Source: SAR202 cluster bacterium AD-804-J14_MRT_500m
GTDB lineage: Bacteria; Chloroflexota; Dehalococcoidia; UBA3495; GCA-2712585
Assembly: GCA_009391275.1 (NCBI GenBank)
Contig: VEXF01000005.1
Location: 1-64,000, forward strand
DNA length: 64,000 nt
Reading direction: 5' to 3'
The position numbers and the translations under genes are program-made. The notes beneath the pieces are model-generated. The model was not told where the DNA came from. It worked only from the letters and a program-made list of their open reading frames with translations, and searched no databases. Shown here in pieces: positions 53,153 through 62,492 of this stretch (position 1 is its first letter; each line of letters begins with the position of its first letter).

Positions 53153-54196
53153 TTATTCCCCCCTAGTCGATACGTCATACCATTCCCCTTCGGAATCCAG
53201 AGAGTTCCTAGCAGCTAAGACTGTAGATAAGGTTGCCCCAGCATCAAAGAAACTAGACAAAATTACTTCTTGTCTCTTCTGTCGCACAGCGTTCACAAAG
53301 GCTTCCATCTCAATGAGATGATAATCACCCTTTGCCAGATCTTTTTCTAATGAATTACCCTCGAACCAACCTGACAGCCGATTGCGTGCGAAATCCACTC
53401 GCAATCTCCAATCTTCACCAAACATCTGCACCTCCCAGTTAAATTCTGACATACTGCAACTATCTATATGCGAGCCTAATGCACCACATTCGAATCGGAA
53501 TGCCAATACCATTGACTCTTCCGAATCAGCACCAGGTAAGTGGGATTTTTGTTCTCTGCATCCAATTGCCGAGATGTTGCTGATGTCACCAACCAAATAA
53601 CGTGCCATGTCTATCATATGTATCGATTGCTCTAACAGGGGACCGCCACTATGCTGACGCTGCAGGTACCAAAGCGGCATATCCTGTGCAACATAATAAG
53701 ACGTTGTAGTAACGCTGCGAACATGGGCCACCTTGCGCCCAGCGATTAATTCCTGCGCTTCACGCGCCAGAGGAGAATACCGGAGGTGAAACCCTGCGGA
53801 ATTTACCACTGATGCCTCATCGATAGCTTCACACATAGCCTGAACTGATCCCATATCTAAAGCTATAGGTTTCTCTCCAAACAACCCAACACCAACAGAT
53901 GCCACTTGTTCAACTACTTCTCTACGATGACCTGGAGGCGTTGCTATGACTACAGCATCAGGAGGTTCTGCTGATAACGCATCACCGATATCACTGAATA
54001 CTCTAGCGCCTGAATCTCCTGCCAATTCTTGGGCTCTTTCAACGTACGGATCTATGACAGCCGATACTTTTACGCCCGGCAGTTGCTGGCAACTTGCAAA
54101 ATGCCTTTTCCCCATTAAGCCGCACCCTACGATGCCAACATTAAGAATTTCGCCTTCATTTATATTTTGACTGCTTGTAGATTCTAGGTTGCCCAT
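53153..54196 (-). CDS. Gfo/Idh/MocA-family oxidoreductase
   Basis: 347 aa. NAD(P)-binding Rossmann start GIVGCGLMGKRHF, GEKPIALD (the EKP motif with the catalytic Lys) and a C-terminal alpha/beta domain (GGPLLEQSIHMIDMARYLVG with catalytic His). Oxidises or reduces a sugar or inositol derivative. Last of three minus-strand genes with a DegT aminotransferase and a glycosyltransferase. Such pairs make amino sugars in nucleotide-sugar pathways, which is the likely role here. Confidence 0.9.
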   Translation of the reverse strand: MGNLESTSSQNINEGEILNVGIVGCGLMGKRHFASCQQLPGVKVSAVIDPYVERAQELAGDSGARVFSDIGDALSAEPPDAVVIATPPGHRREVVEQVASVGVGLFGEKPIALDMGSVQAMCEAIDEASVVNSAGFHLRYSPLAREAQELIAGRKVAHVRSVTTTSYYVAQDMPLWYLQRQHSGGPLLEQSIHMIDMARYLVGDISNISAIGCREQKSHLPGADSEESMVLAFRFECGALGSHIDSCSMSEFNWEVQMFGEDWRLRVDFARNRLSGWFEGNSLEKDLAKGDYHLIEMEAFVNAVRQKRQEVILSSFFDAGATLSTVLAARNSLDSEGEWYDVSTRGE

Positions 54197-54357
54197 TATT
54201 TTTTATTCCATCGCTCGTCTAATTACCGATTACGACATGATCCCGATATCCTGAAAGTTAGAAGTCGCAGGCAAAATTAAACTGCAGTAAAACTCCGTGC
54301 ATCTTACCTGGTTAGACATTTTTGTACAGATATCAAGAGACCGATCGCTGCTCCCTA

Positions 54358-55488
54358 TTAACCGCGACCGGAATTAGCCAGAAGTCCAGTTTCTAACAAT
54401 ATCTGAGAATCATGGTCACGTGCGAATGAGGATTCTTCTTCACAAAGTTTGATAATGTCGTTCTCTTTTTCGACTTTTGCTTCCACGAGTTTAAATATCT
54501 TAACTGTCTCTCTAGCCGCGTCATTCCAACAGTATTTTTTTGACTGCTTGAGCCCTTTTAAAGTCAGTTTTCGCCCCAAATTCCCGTCAGACACAACATC
54601 TACAATCGCCCTAGACAACTCATTGGTATCTAGTGGATCTACTAGATAACCGGCGTTCCCTGAAATCTCCGACTGCGCACCGTAACGAGACGTGATCACA
54701 GGACACCCTGTCGCCATTGCTTCTACTAATGGAAATCCAAAGCCTTCATAAAGAGAAGCATAAACTAGCGCTTTGGCGGATGCATAATACGACGCTAGCA
54801 AGTCATCATCTACGTTCTCCAAAAAAATCACTTCACCTGTCAAACCAAATTCAGTTATTGCAGAGAGAGTATCTTCTCGAAATTCCAAGGATCTACCAGG
54901 TCCACCTATCTTTACTAGCTTAAGTGAGGCTATGTCTGCATCTTTTTTAGCTTGTGAAAATGCCGCAAGAAGTCGGCGTAAATTTTTCCTGGGCCGCTCG
55001 GATCCGACATACAGAATGAATGGGAATTCCTGATGTATGGGCTCCCGCATATGAAATACCGAGTGATCCACACCGTTATGCACTACTGATACGCGATCTT
55101 TGGGCACATTTAGATGCCGAACTATATCTCGCTTTGTAGCGTGGGAAACAGCTATCACGTGGTGAGCTTTCTGGATAGCCGCTGCATCCATCCGCAGCTT
55201 CCGTTGCTCATCTACATTTTCCCGTGGAAAAGACATAGTAATTCTTTCCAAGTCGTGTACTGTCATTATGTAAGGTAGCCCCGCCGAAAAAGCATACCAC
55301 CCGAAATGCTGATTTGGATAATGTACTGGCTGACAGAACTCCTTGAGAGCATCAACAACTTCCCACATCTGTCCTGGGGATGAGTTATATCTATCTACAG
55401 AAAAAACCGGCCCTCTGGATCTCTGTGCGATTTCCTGACTGTATCTGTCCATTCCGAAATTTTGAGTCGTGACTATACTAACTGTCAT
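54358..55488 (-). CDS. Glycosyltransferase family 4 protein
   Basis: 376 aa, GT-B fold. VVHNGVDHSVF, FILYVGSERPRKNLRRLLAAF (second domain start), and EGFGFPLVEAMATGCPVI with the E-x7-E pair that holds the nucleotide sugar. Residues 75-110 (MTVHDLERI) fit the acceptor domain. Transfers a sugar to a glycan or lipid acceptor; substrate unknown. Between the Gfo/Idh and DegT genes. Confidence 0.9.
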   Translation of the reverse strand: MTVSIVTTQNFGMDRYSQEIAQRSRGPVFSVDRYNSSPGQMWEVVDALKEFCQPVHYPNQHFGWYAFSAGLPYIMTVHDLERITMSFPRENVDEQRKLRMDAAAIQKAHHVIAVSHATKRDIVRHLNVPKDRVSVVHNGVDHSVFHMREPIHQEFPFILYVGSERPRKNLRRLLAAFSQAKKDADIASLKLVKIGGPGRSLEFREDTLSAITEFGLTGEVIFLENVDDDLLASYYASAKALVYASLYEGFGFPLVEAMATGCPVITSRYGAQSEISGNAGYLVDPLDTNELSRAIVDVVSDGNLGRKLTLKGLKQSKKYCWNDAARETVKIFKLVEAKVEKENDIIKLCEEESSFARDHDSQILLETGLLANSGRG

Positions 55489-55597
55489 AAACCTAAGGAT
55501 GCTCCTGCAAAAACAATTTATACGTCATGTTGGTACCCATTAAGAGGTTCAGCCTAAATAAATAAACCCAAACTATCTCAGAGACAACCAAGACGGC

Positions 55598-56755
55598 TCA
55601 TCCCCGACACTCCGATATAGCATCTTTAAGGATGGATGCTATTCTTCTAGCAACATCAGGTTCTAGTTCGGGCCAAAATGGCAAAGAAAGCAGTCTATTG
55701 CCTGCATCTTCGGCGACAGGAAACTCCTCGTGTTCATGACCAAACCTCTCCATGTAAAACGGCTCCAAATGTACTGGGCGGTAATGAACCCCTACTCCGA
55801 TACCATGGGCTTGCATGTATCCTGCAACTTTGTCCCGATCGACATCTCTTAGCAACATAGAAAACAGATGATATGCATGCCTGACATGCGGCCTTGGTTT
55901 TAGGATTTGAACATAGTCGGACAATGGCTCCAATAAACCCTCATACAACGATGCTAATTTCACACGCTTTTGGTATCTCGTTTCTAAGCGACGCAGTTGT
56001 TGAATGCCTATCGCGGCCGGAATATCCCACATGATGTATTTAAACCCTAACTCACTCATCCCAAAGTGAGCAAATTCTCCAGAAATGTACCGAGACCACG
56101 CCCCTTGGGACATACCGTGGTCTCGTAGAACCTGTAACCGTTCTATAATATCTGAATTATCGGTGACCAATATACCACCGTTACCCATCGCCAGGTTCTT
56201 CGTAGCGTAAAAAGAGAAGCAATCAGCATCGCCTAGACTGCCCACTTTAGCCCCTTTGTACTCAGCTTCCATCGCATGAGCACAGTCCCCAACCACTTTC
56301 AGGCCATGGTGTTTGGCTATATCAAGTATGCTGTCCATTTCACATGGATGGCCAAAGAGGTGAACTGGGATTATAGCCTTGGTACGGGGTGTAATAGCAG
56401 CTTCTATGGCGGCCGGATCAATATTCAACGTGTCAGGTTCAACGTCCGCGAAGACTGGTGTAGCTCCAGCGTAAATTATGGCATTGGCAGATGCCACAAA
56501 TGTAATTGGAGTTGTAATAACTTCATCTCCTTGACCTACACCCAAAGCTGCGAGGCTCAGATGTAGTCCAGCTGTACAAGAGTTAGTACCTATACCGTAG
56601 CTGCGTCCCAAATATTGGCTAAATTCTTTCTCAAATTGTTGTGTCTTTGGCCCGGTTCCTATGACTCCTGAGCGGAGTGTGTCCAGCACTTCTTGTTCTT
56701 CCTCTGGACCTATGTATGGTTTGATCAAGGGAATAAGTTCCAAAATCTTCTCCAC
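55598..56755 (-). CDS. DegT/DnrJ/EryC1/StrS-family aminotransferase
   Basis: 385 aa. PLP lysine K186 in SFYATKNLAMGNGG, Asp in VVGDCAHAMEA, GTNSCTAGLHLSL. Forms amino sugars by transamination of keto-sugar nucleotides. Typical closing part GVGVHYRPVHLEPFYMERFG. First gene of the sugar cluster (aminotransferase, glycosyltransferase, dehydrogenase). Confidence 0.92.
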   Translation of the reverse strand: MEKILELIPLIKPYIGPEEEQEVLDTLRSGVIGTGPKTQQFEKEFSQYLGRSYGIGTNSCTAGLHLSLAALGVGQGDEVITTPITFVASANAIIYAGATPVFADVEPDTLNIDPAAIEAAITPRTKAIIPVHLFGHPCEMDSILDIAKHHGLKVVGDCAHAMEAEYKGAKVGSLGDADCFSFYATKNLAMGNGGILVTDNSDIIERLQVLRDHGMSQGAWSRYISGEFAHFGMSELGFKYIMWDIPAAIGIQQLRRLETRYQKRVKLASLYEGLLEPLSDYVQILKPRPHVRHAYHLFSMLLRDVDRDKVAGYMQAHGIGVGVHYRPVHLEPFYMERFGHEHEEFPVAEDAGNRLLSLPFWPELEPDVARRIASILKDAISECRG

Positions 56756-56996
56756 AACGTCTCACCTTGACGTGATAGAACTTGGTCAGTTCATGCGCAG
56801 GCTAAATTGAAACAGCTGACGCTCAGAACAAGCTCGCCGAGTGCCTGATGTTATATCAGCCCATAGAACCAGTCAAGAAATCGGTGCGCAACGAATTCCA
56901 AGTGTTTCAATGATCTGGGGTCACATATTCTAATCAGACACGCGGATCAATATATCTAAAAGGTTGTTTAAAATTACGCTCCACAATAAATCATTA

Positions 56997-57503
56997 CTAT
57001 ACCTCCCATGGAACAAAAGGCTTCCACTCATCAAGAATAACCCTGCCATGCAACACATAATATGGGCTCGGATACGGAGCTTTAGGGTGTTTGAGAAGTT
57101 TCATACCAGCCTCTATTGGAGTATAGCCTGCCTTCTTATGGTTACAGGGTATGCACGCACTGACAATGTTTTCCCAAGTCTGCTTCCCGCCTTGACGCCT
57201 CGGTATCACATGGTCCAACGTCAGATCTTTTCGTTTTTCTCCACAATATTGACAGGTATGCCTATCACGCAAAAAGATTTCCTTTTTAGATAACTTCCTC
57301 TTTGCAAAGGGAAGTTTAACCATGTGAACCAATCGTATTACAGATGGCAATTCAAACGATCGATCTATAGTACGAACCATACCAGGCCCGTTAGTAAGCA
57401 TCTCCGCTTTTCCCCTGAACATCAGGAGAAAAGCACGCCTGACGTTACAGACGTTGATCGGCTGGTAATTTAAGTTCAGTACCAGAACCGGGGCGGTAAG
57501 CAT
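56997..57503 (-). CDS. HNH endonuclease family protein
   Basis: 168 aa. CQYCGEKRKDLTLDHVIPRRQGG, followed by NIVSACIPCNHKKAG: zinc cysteines (C-x2-C twice) around an HNH core (DH...N...H). The N-terminus VLVLNLNYQPINVCNVRRAF is typical of the short chromosomal HNH proteins found across many phyla. The cellular role of that group is not settled; defence or DNA processing are both possible. Confidence 0.9.
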   Translation of the reverse strand: MLTAPVLVLNLNYQPINVCNVRRAFLLMFRGKAEMLTNGPGMVRTIDRSFELPSVIRLVHMVKLPFAKRKLSKKEIFLRDRHTCQYCGEKRKDLTLDHVIPRRQGGKQTWENIVSACIPCNHKKAGYTPIEAGMKLLKHPKAPYPSPYYVLHGRVILDEWKPFVPWEV

Positions 57504-57546
57504 TTGCGAGCATTATATTACAATCGCCAGTCAAATCCACCGCTGA

Positions 57547-58050
57547 CTAAATGCCCGGCAATTCGGATGTAAGATCGTCCGGGAGTAAATTAGGAGCCTG
57601 TAGAACTACATCAAATTCTTCTAATAGGAACAACCCCAAGGAAGATTCGGAAATTGTCGTTTCCAAGTCGAGTATTGGAAATGAGTTCACGACAGATAAC
57701 ATCACTGAAACTAGGCAAAATGCCAAAAACGCCCCCAACAGCAACCCGCCCATCCTGTTGGCCCAACCGAGCATTAATGCTCCCATCATTTTGTTCAATA
57801 AAGTTGCCAGGACTGCAGTTACGACTAACACTAGTAAAAAGATAACAACAAACCCAAGGAAATTCTCGGCGTTAGCATTATCGACAATTCCACTGAACAC
57901 TTGAGCAGCGTCAGGAAAATAGTTCCTAGCTAGCACTATCCCAACTACTATACCTACCAGAGACAATGCTACGCGAACCAACCCAACTGCCCAACCACCA
58001 AAGGCAGCGATACCAGCGAACACGAGAATCAATATATCTAACCAGTTCAT
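57547..58050 (-). CDS. CvpA family membrane protein
   Basis: 167 aa, four hydrophobic helices. MNWLDILILVFAGIAAFGGW and VRVALSLVGIVVGIVLA are typical CvpA openings. Related to colicin V production proteins and linked in other bacteria to envelope homeostasis. Follows the PAP2 gene, preceding HNH. Confidence 0.85.
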   Translation of the reverse strand: MNWLDILILVFAGIAAFGGWAVGLVRVALSLVGIVVGIVLARNYFPDAAQVFSGIVDNANAENFLGFVVIFLLVLVVTAVLATLLNKMMGALMLGWANRMGGLLLGAFLAFCLVSVMLSVVNSFPILDLETTISESSLGLFLLEEFDVVLQAPNLLPDDLTSELPGI

Positions 58051-58089
58051 CAGATCCCCCTTAATAACTCTGAAGAGTTGGCCAACGAC

Positions 58090-58782
58090 TCAAGCAATAT
58101 CATTGCAGGTATCGTCCGAGAGAGTCCTCGTCAACCAAGTCCTCTTTGACCCCTTGACGATCCATATAGCGACAAATAGAAAGAGAAATCCAAAAGAGAA
58201 TCCTCCAACTACGTCGCTGGGCCAATGGACACCTATATAAACCCGGCTGGCACTTACTACGAGTACGGCTGTCCCAACCAGCACCTGAAACAATCTCCGA
58301 ACCCATAATATATGCAAATGGAGATCAGCAAGATACATAAGAAAACCTAGAAAGACAACAGCATGGATAGTATGCCCACTGGGGAACCCGGATGAATCAG
58401 CAGCAATAACAGACAAAGCAGAATCTGGCCTATCGCGGTCGATCAAAATTTTAACCCCCTGACCCGCTAGATCTGCGATTGGGATTATCATGCTGGCTCC
58501 CAACTCCCTCATCCATCCAATTCTTAAGAAAAAAATCCAAATAAAAGCCAAGGAAGCTGCAATTATCTCTGGACGCCCAATCCATGCTGACAAAATAGCC
58601 AAGTTTTGAATCGCCGGATTATTTAATGACTCAAAACCAGACAGGACCCAAATATCACCCGGTAATGGACCACGAACGACTGCCAAATAACCCAACACAA
58701 CATTAATTGCTAGTAGAACCACAACTATAAGCCGATTCCGACTTTTAGAATTCAGAGATTGCTTGAGTACACTCTGGATCAT
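58090..58782 (-). CDS. PAP2 family phosphatase
   Basis: 230 aa membrane phosphatase. The three motifs are complete: KILIDRDRP (K-x6-RP), GFPSGHT (PSGH) and SRVYIGVHWPSD (SR-x5-H-x3-D). Removes phosphate from lipid phosphates such as phosphatidic acid or undecaprenyl pyrophosphate. Five or six helices. Confidence 0.92.
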   Translation of the reverse strand: MIQSVLKQSLNSKSRNRLIVVVLLAINVVLGYLAVVRGPLPGDIWVLSGFESLNNPAIQNLAILSAWIGRPEIIAASLAFIWIFFLRIGWMRELGASMIIPIADLAGQGVKILIDRDRPDSALSVIAADSSGFPSGHTIHAVVFLGFLMYLADLHLHILWVRRLFQVLVGTAVLVVSASRVYIGVHWPSDVVGGFSFGFLFLFVAIWIVKGSKRTWLTRTLSDDTCNDIA

Positions 58783-59005
58783 TATCCCGATAGTCTGCCC
58801 TTCAAGCTATTCACTGCTATAATTAGGTTAGGTATAGGCTTAATTTCAGCCTGATTAGATCGATCATGGTCACAAAAATCTTTAAAAAGTTCAAAGATAA
58901 GGCAAGTATGATGCCCTTGAGAAATCGGCGAGTTTACCTTTCAATATTCTAATCCGGGAGAGAGGTCAAGTAACATTCGCAAATCCATTCGCCATCCAGA
59001 CTACA

Positions 59006-59671
59006 TTGTCTAGCCCAAATATAATAGCCATCGATGGACCAGCAGCGTCTGGGAAAAGCGTGGTCGGCATGCTTATAGCCTCCACCATGGGCTACCGTTT
59101 TCTTGACACTGGCAGTATGTACAGAGCTATTGCATGGTATGCATCAGAAAACCATATTGACCCGCACAACACGGCCCCGCTAGAAATACTTGCTCGTACA
59201 GTATCGATGGAAGTAACTGAAAATGATGGGTCGGTTTTTGTCGACGGGATCAGAGTTCCATTGAAGGAAAGACGCGGTCACATCGATAGCACCGTATCGT
59301 TAGTCGCTAAAATAGAGGGTGTCCGCAAAGCAATGGTAGAACAACAGCGCCTAATTGCTGGCAAAGGCAACATAGTACTAGCCGGGCGAGACATAGGTAC
59401 GGTTGTCGTACCTCACGCTTCTATAAAGCTGTATCTTGATGCACCATCAAATGTACGCGCCTCTCGGCGCTATAAAGAACTCAAGGCTCTAGGGCAAAAA
59501 GTAAAACTGCAATCAATCCTCGAACAATTAGAGATGCGAGATAAAATCGATGTAGAGCGGACTCACTCCCCCCTGCGCCCAGCTCATGACGCCCATATTA
59601 TTAACACAGAAGGGATCACAATAGCCCAGGTTTTGAATAAAGCTCTAGATCTGATCAAACTGGACCATTGA
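59006..59671 (+). CDS. cmk: Cytidylate kinase
   Basis: 221 aa. Phosphorylates CMP and dCMP. P-loop GPAASGKS (11-18), FLDTGSMYRA, GRDIGTVVVPHA and DAPSNVRASRR are the family blocks. The only usable start is TTG at 59006; an in-frame stop lies a few codons upstream and no SD is obvious. The stop overlaps plsC by the four bases TTGA. Confidence 0.93.
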   Translation: MSSPNIIAIDGPAASGKSVVGMLIASTMGYRFLDTGSMYRAIAWYASENHIDPHNTAPLEILARTVSMEVTENDGSVFVDGIRVPLKERRGHIDSTVSLVAKIEGVRKAMVEQQRLIAGKGNIVLAGRDIGTVVVPHASIKLYLDAPSNVRASRRYKELKALGQKVKLQSILEQLEMRDKIDVERTHSPLRPAHDAHIINTEGITIAQVLNKALDLIKLDH

Positions 59672-60342
59672 ACATCCCATATAGATTTAGCGCTGTCTTA
59701 GGCCACATTTGCTTCACACTCTTTGGTGACTGGCAAGTATCAGGGAAACTATGTGTGCCGCCTCTCGGCCCCCTTATTGTGGTCTCGAACCATATTAGCA
59801 ATGCTGATCCACCGGTCCTCATCTCCAGCATACCTAGACAGCTAGCTTTTCTTGCTAAGGACGATTTGTTCAACAATCCGATGCTTAACATGTTTTTCAA
59901 AAGTATCGGCGCACACCCACTGTCTCGTTCCGGGCCAGATGTAGGAGCAATGCGTTGGGCTTCGCGAATGATTAACAAGGACCACGCTGTTCTCTTATTC
60001 CCAGAAGGCACCAGAAGTATCACCGGAACTCTGCGACGCGGGTTGCCGGGATCAGCATATTTAGCTCTACAAACTCAGGCTCCTATTCTACCAGTTGCCA
60101 TAACTGGAACTGAACGCATACCTGGGTTCTGGCGCGTAGCTTTTCCTATGGCAAACATCCGGGTTAAAATTGGGCGTCCTTTCACTCTACCTCAAATAGA
60201 TGGTCGTCCATCCAAGGCTATACTTCAAAGTCTGTCAGATATGATTATGATGCGCATAGCTGATCTGCTACCACCTGACTATCGAGGCTATTACGCTTCG
60301 AGTTTAACGTTTCCGTCTAATGATGCTGACGCCACACCATGA
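59668..60342 (+). CDS. plsC: 1-acyl-sn-glycerol-3-phosphate acyltransferase
   Basis: 224 aa. NHISNADPPVL (the NH-x4-D catalytic motif, with A before D) and LFPEGTRSITG (acyl-acceptor motif). Makes phosphatidic acid. TTG start overlapping the cmk stop, a common cmk-plsC pairing in bacteria. Confidence 0.92.
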   Translation: MNIPYRFSAVLGHICFTLFGDWQVSGKLCVPPLGPLIVVSNHISNADPPVLISSIPRQLAFLAKDDLFNNPMLNMFFKSIGAHPLSRSGPDVGAMRWASRMINKDHAVLLFPEGTRSITGTLRRGLPGSAYLALQTQAPILPVAITGTERIPGFWRVAFPMANIRVKIGRPFTLPQIDGRPSKAILQSLSDMIMMRIADLLPPDYRGYYASSLTFPSNDADATP

Positions 60343-60355
60343 TAGGAGATCTTAT

Positions 60356-60589
60356 ATGACTGACAATACCCAGTTTGGCATCTACTTGAATAGCCAACAG
60401 GGCTTAGTGGTCCGAATTACATCTACATATTGGATCCCAGAATCGCCAGAATGGATTTATGTAACTGCGGAATCAAATGCCACACTAGTAGAAATTCGTC
60501 AGATCGCAAAGAGAAATAGTCTTGTCGACGATCCCGATGCTATCACCTGGGGCAGGATACCCATGAAGGATGAAGATAAAGATACTTAA
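60356..60589 (+). CDS. Small hypothetical protein
   Basis: 77 aa. Family not recognised. A globular beta/alpha profile (FGIYLNSQQGLVVRITSTYW, ATLVEIRQIAKRNSLV) with an acidic tail (MKDEDKDT). The ATG at 60356 has SD GGAG seven bases upstream; an in-frame ATG at 60320 lies inside the plsC end and is less likely. Between plsC and dnaG, same direction. Confidence 0.6.
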   Translation: MTDNTQFGIYLNSQQGLVVRITSTYWIPESPEWIYVTAESNATLVEIRQIAKRNSLVDDPDAITWGRIPMKDEDKDT

Positions 60590-60713
60590 ACATCTATAAT
60601 CTCTCAAATTTGGCAGCGTCTTACTATGGGCCAAGTTTGAGCGTAAAATAGTATCCGCGATTCTAGGAGCTATCTGATCGTAATCATATTTGGAGCGTAA
60701 ATAAGCATACCTT

Positions 60714-62492
60714 ATGTCTGTTGTTGACGACATCAAAACCCGGATAGAAATTGTGGACTTGGTCTCTAAATATGCCAATCTCAGGCAATCTGGGATGAAC
60801 TATAACGCGCTCTGCCCCTTCCATGCAGAAAAGACTCCTTCTTTCTATGTTTTCCCTAACCGGCAATCTTGGCGCTGCTTCGGTGCCTGCGCTACCGGAG
60901 GTGACGTGTTTTCGTTCTTCATGCAAGTTGAAAACGTAGACTTTAAAGGCGCACTTCAACAATTAGCATCTCAAGCTAGAGTGGAATTAACATCTCAACG
61001 AGCGCGTGAAACAGATGCCGGAGCGTTCCAAGCAAATGACGCTGCAGCACGGTTCTTTTGTCAATATCTAGCATCTAATCAAGGAAAATCTGCTCGAGAA
61101 TATTTATCAAATCGAGGAATTACCCCAGATACTATCGAACGATTCAAACTCGGGCTCAGCCCTTCCGACGGGCACTCTCTACGTCGGAACTTGCTCTCAC
61201 TAGGATTCAGCGAGCAGCAACTGATCTCAGCCGGCATTCTTGCACAATCCAAAATGGGCAGCTACCAAGACCTCTTCAGACGTAGAATAATGTTCCCTAT
61301 CTGGGACTCGCAAGGAAACTTATCAGGCTTTGGAGGTAGATCACTTGACGATTCAAATCCCAAATACATCAACTCTCGCCAAGGAACCACCTTCGACAAA
61401 GGGCGCACATTGTACGCCCTTCACATTGCTCGAGGATCAATCCCTCAGCAAGGTGCCGTAGTAGTTGAGGGTTACATGGATGCGATCATAGCTCACCAAG
61501 CTGGATTTACAAACGTAGTGGCTTCTATGGGCACTTCCCTCACAAAAATTCAAGCAAGCTTGCTCCAAACCCTCACCCAAGATGTAGTTCTTGCATTAGA
61601 TCCCGATACGGCTGGTCAACAAGCAACCCTACGCAGCCTCGAGACATCATGGGAGGCAATCCATGGATCGATTATAGGCCAATCTAAACGTGGGGCTGTA
61701 TACCAAAAACCTTCTGTCCCAAATTTGAAAGTAGCAACATTACCAGATGGTAAAGACCCGGACAATGTCATCCTAGAGGACCCGCAGGAATGGGAAAGAT
61801 TAATTAACGATGCCGCACCTTTCATTCATTTTTATTTCCAGGCGATGTCAGCACAGCACGAAATTACAACAGCTTTTGGGAAATCACAGGTCGCCGACAA
61901 CCTCTCACGACTCGTATTCCAAATTAACGATCCATTTGAGCAAGACAGACGATTTGAAGAGCTAGCCGAAATGTTGGGCGTAACTAAAACTGCCTTGGAA
62001 GCTAGCTTGTCTAGGCTCAACAGATCCAAAGGTCCGCAACAGACACGAATGCAACAGCAAGCATCGTCGAGTCCTTTCCAGAAATTAGAGCGAGACCCTT
62101 TAGAAGAACATTGCCTGGCCCTGTTGATTCAAAATCCAAGATTAGCGTACTTAGCAACAGACCTTCGCTCTGAACATTTTCAGCGTGTAGATAACCGAGA
62201 AGTATTTACAAATTTGGGCAAAAAGAACACAATAGAAGACCTCGAAGAAGAAACGAGAACTCAGGCATCTTATTTGTCCCATAAAATGCTCCCACCTAGT
62301 GATTCTGAAAAAACAGAATCATCCTTTTCCGACTGCATACAAAGATTAGAAGAACGTAGATTAAGACTACTCAAAGAAGAGGAAAGTCTTAGGTTATCCG
62401 AGTTGCCGCCAGAAGAGATTTTTCATTATCATAAGGAAATCTTGGACATTAACGAGGACATTGGAGCGCTTTTTAGAAGGCGGGGTATATAG
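60714..62492 (+). CDS. dnaG: DNA primase
   Basis: 592 aa, normal length. Zinc-binding domain C34-x2-H37-x17-C55-x3-C59 (canonical spacing is C-x2-C at the end). TOPRIM RNA-polymerase core with GFGGRSLDDSNPKYINS and VVVEGYMDAIIAHQAG, then ALDPDTAGQ. C-terminal helicase-binding domain helical and Gln/Arg-rich. Makes primers at the fork. rpoD follows with no gap. The extra residue in the zinc finger is one I also associate with Chloroflexota primases. Confidence 0.95.
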   Translation: MSVVDDIKTRIEIVDLVSKYANLRQSGMNYNALCPFHAEKTPSFYVFPNRQSWRCFGACATGGDVFSFFMQVENVDFKGALQQLASQARVELTSQRARETDAGAFQANDAAARFFCQYLASNQGKSAREYLSNRGITPDTIERFKLGLSPSDGHSLRRNLLSLGFSEQQLISAGILAQSKMGSYQDLFRRRIMFPIWDSQGNLSGFGGRSLDDSNPKYINSRQGTTFDKGRTLYALHIARGSIPQQGAVVVEGYMDAIIAHQAGFTNVVASMGTSLTKIQASLLQTLTQDVVLALDPDTAGQQATLRSLETSWEAIHGSIIGQSKRGAVYQKPSVPNLKVATLPDGKDPDNVILEDPQEWERLINDAAPFIHFYFQAMSAQHEITTAFGKSQVADNLSRLVFQINDPFEQDRRFEELAEMLGVTKTALEASLSRLNRSKGPQQTRMQQQASSSPFQKLERDPLEEHCLALLIQNPRLAYLATDLRSEHFQRVDNREVFTNLGKKNTIEDLEEETRTQASYLSHKMLPPSDSEKTESSFSDCIQRLEERRLRLLKEEESLRLSELPPEEIFHYHKEILDINEDIGALFRRRGI

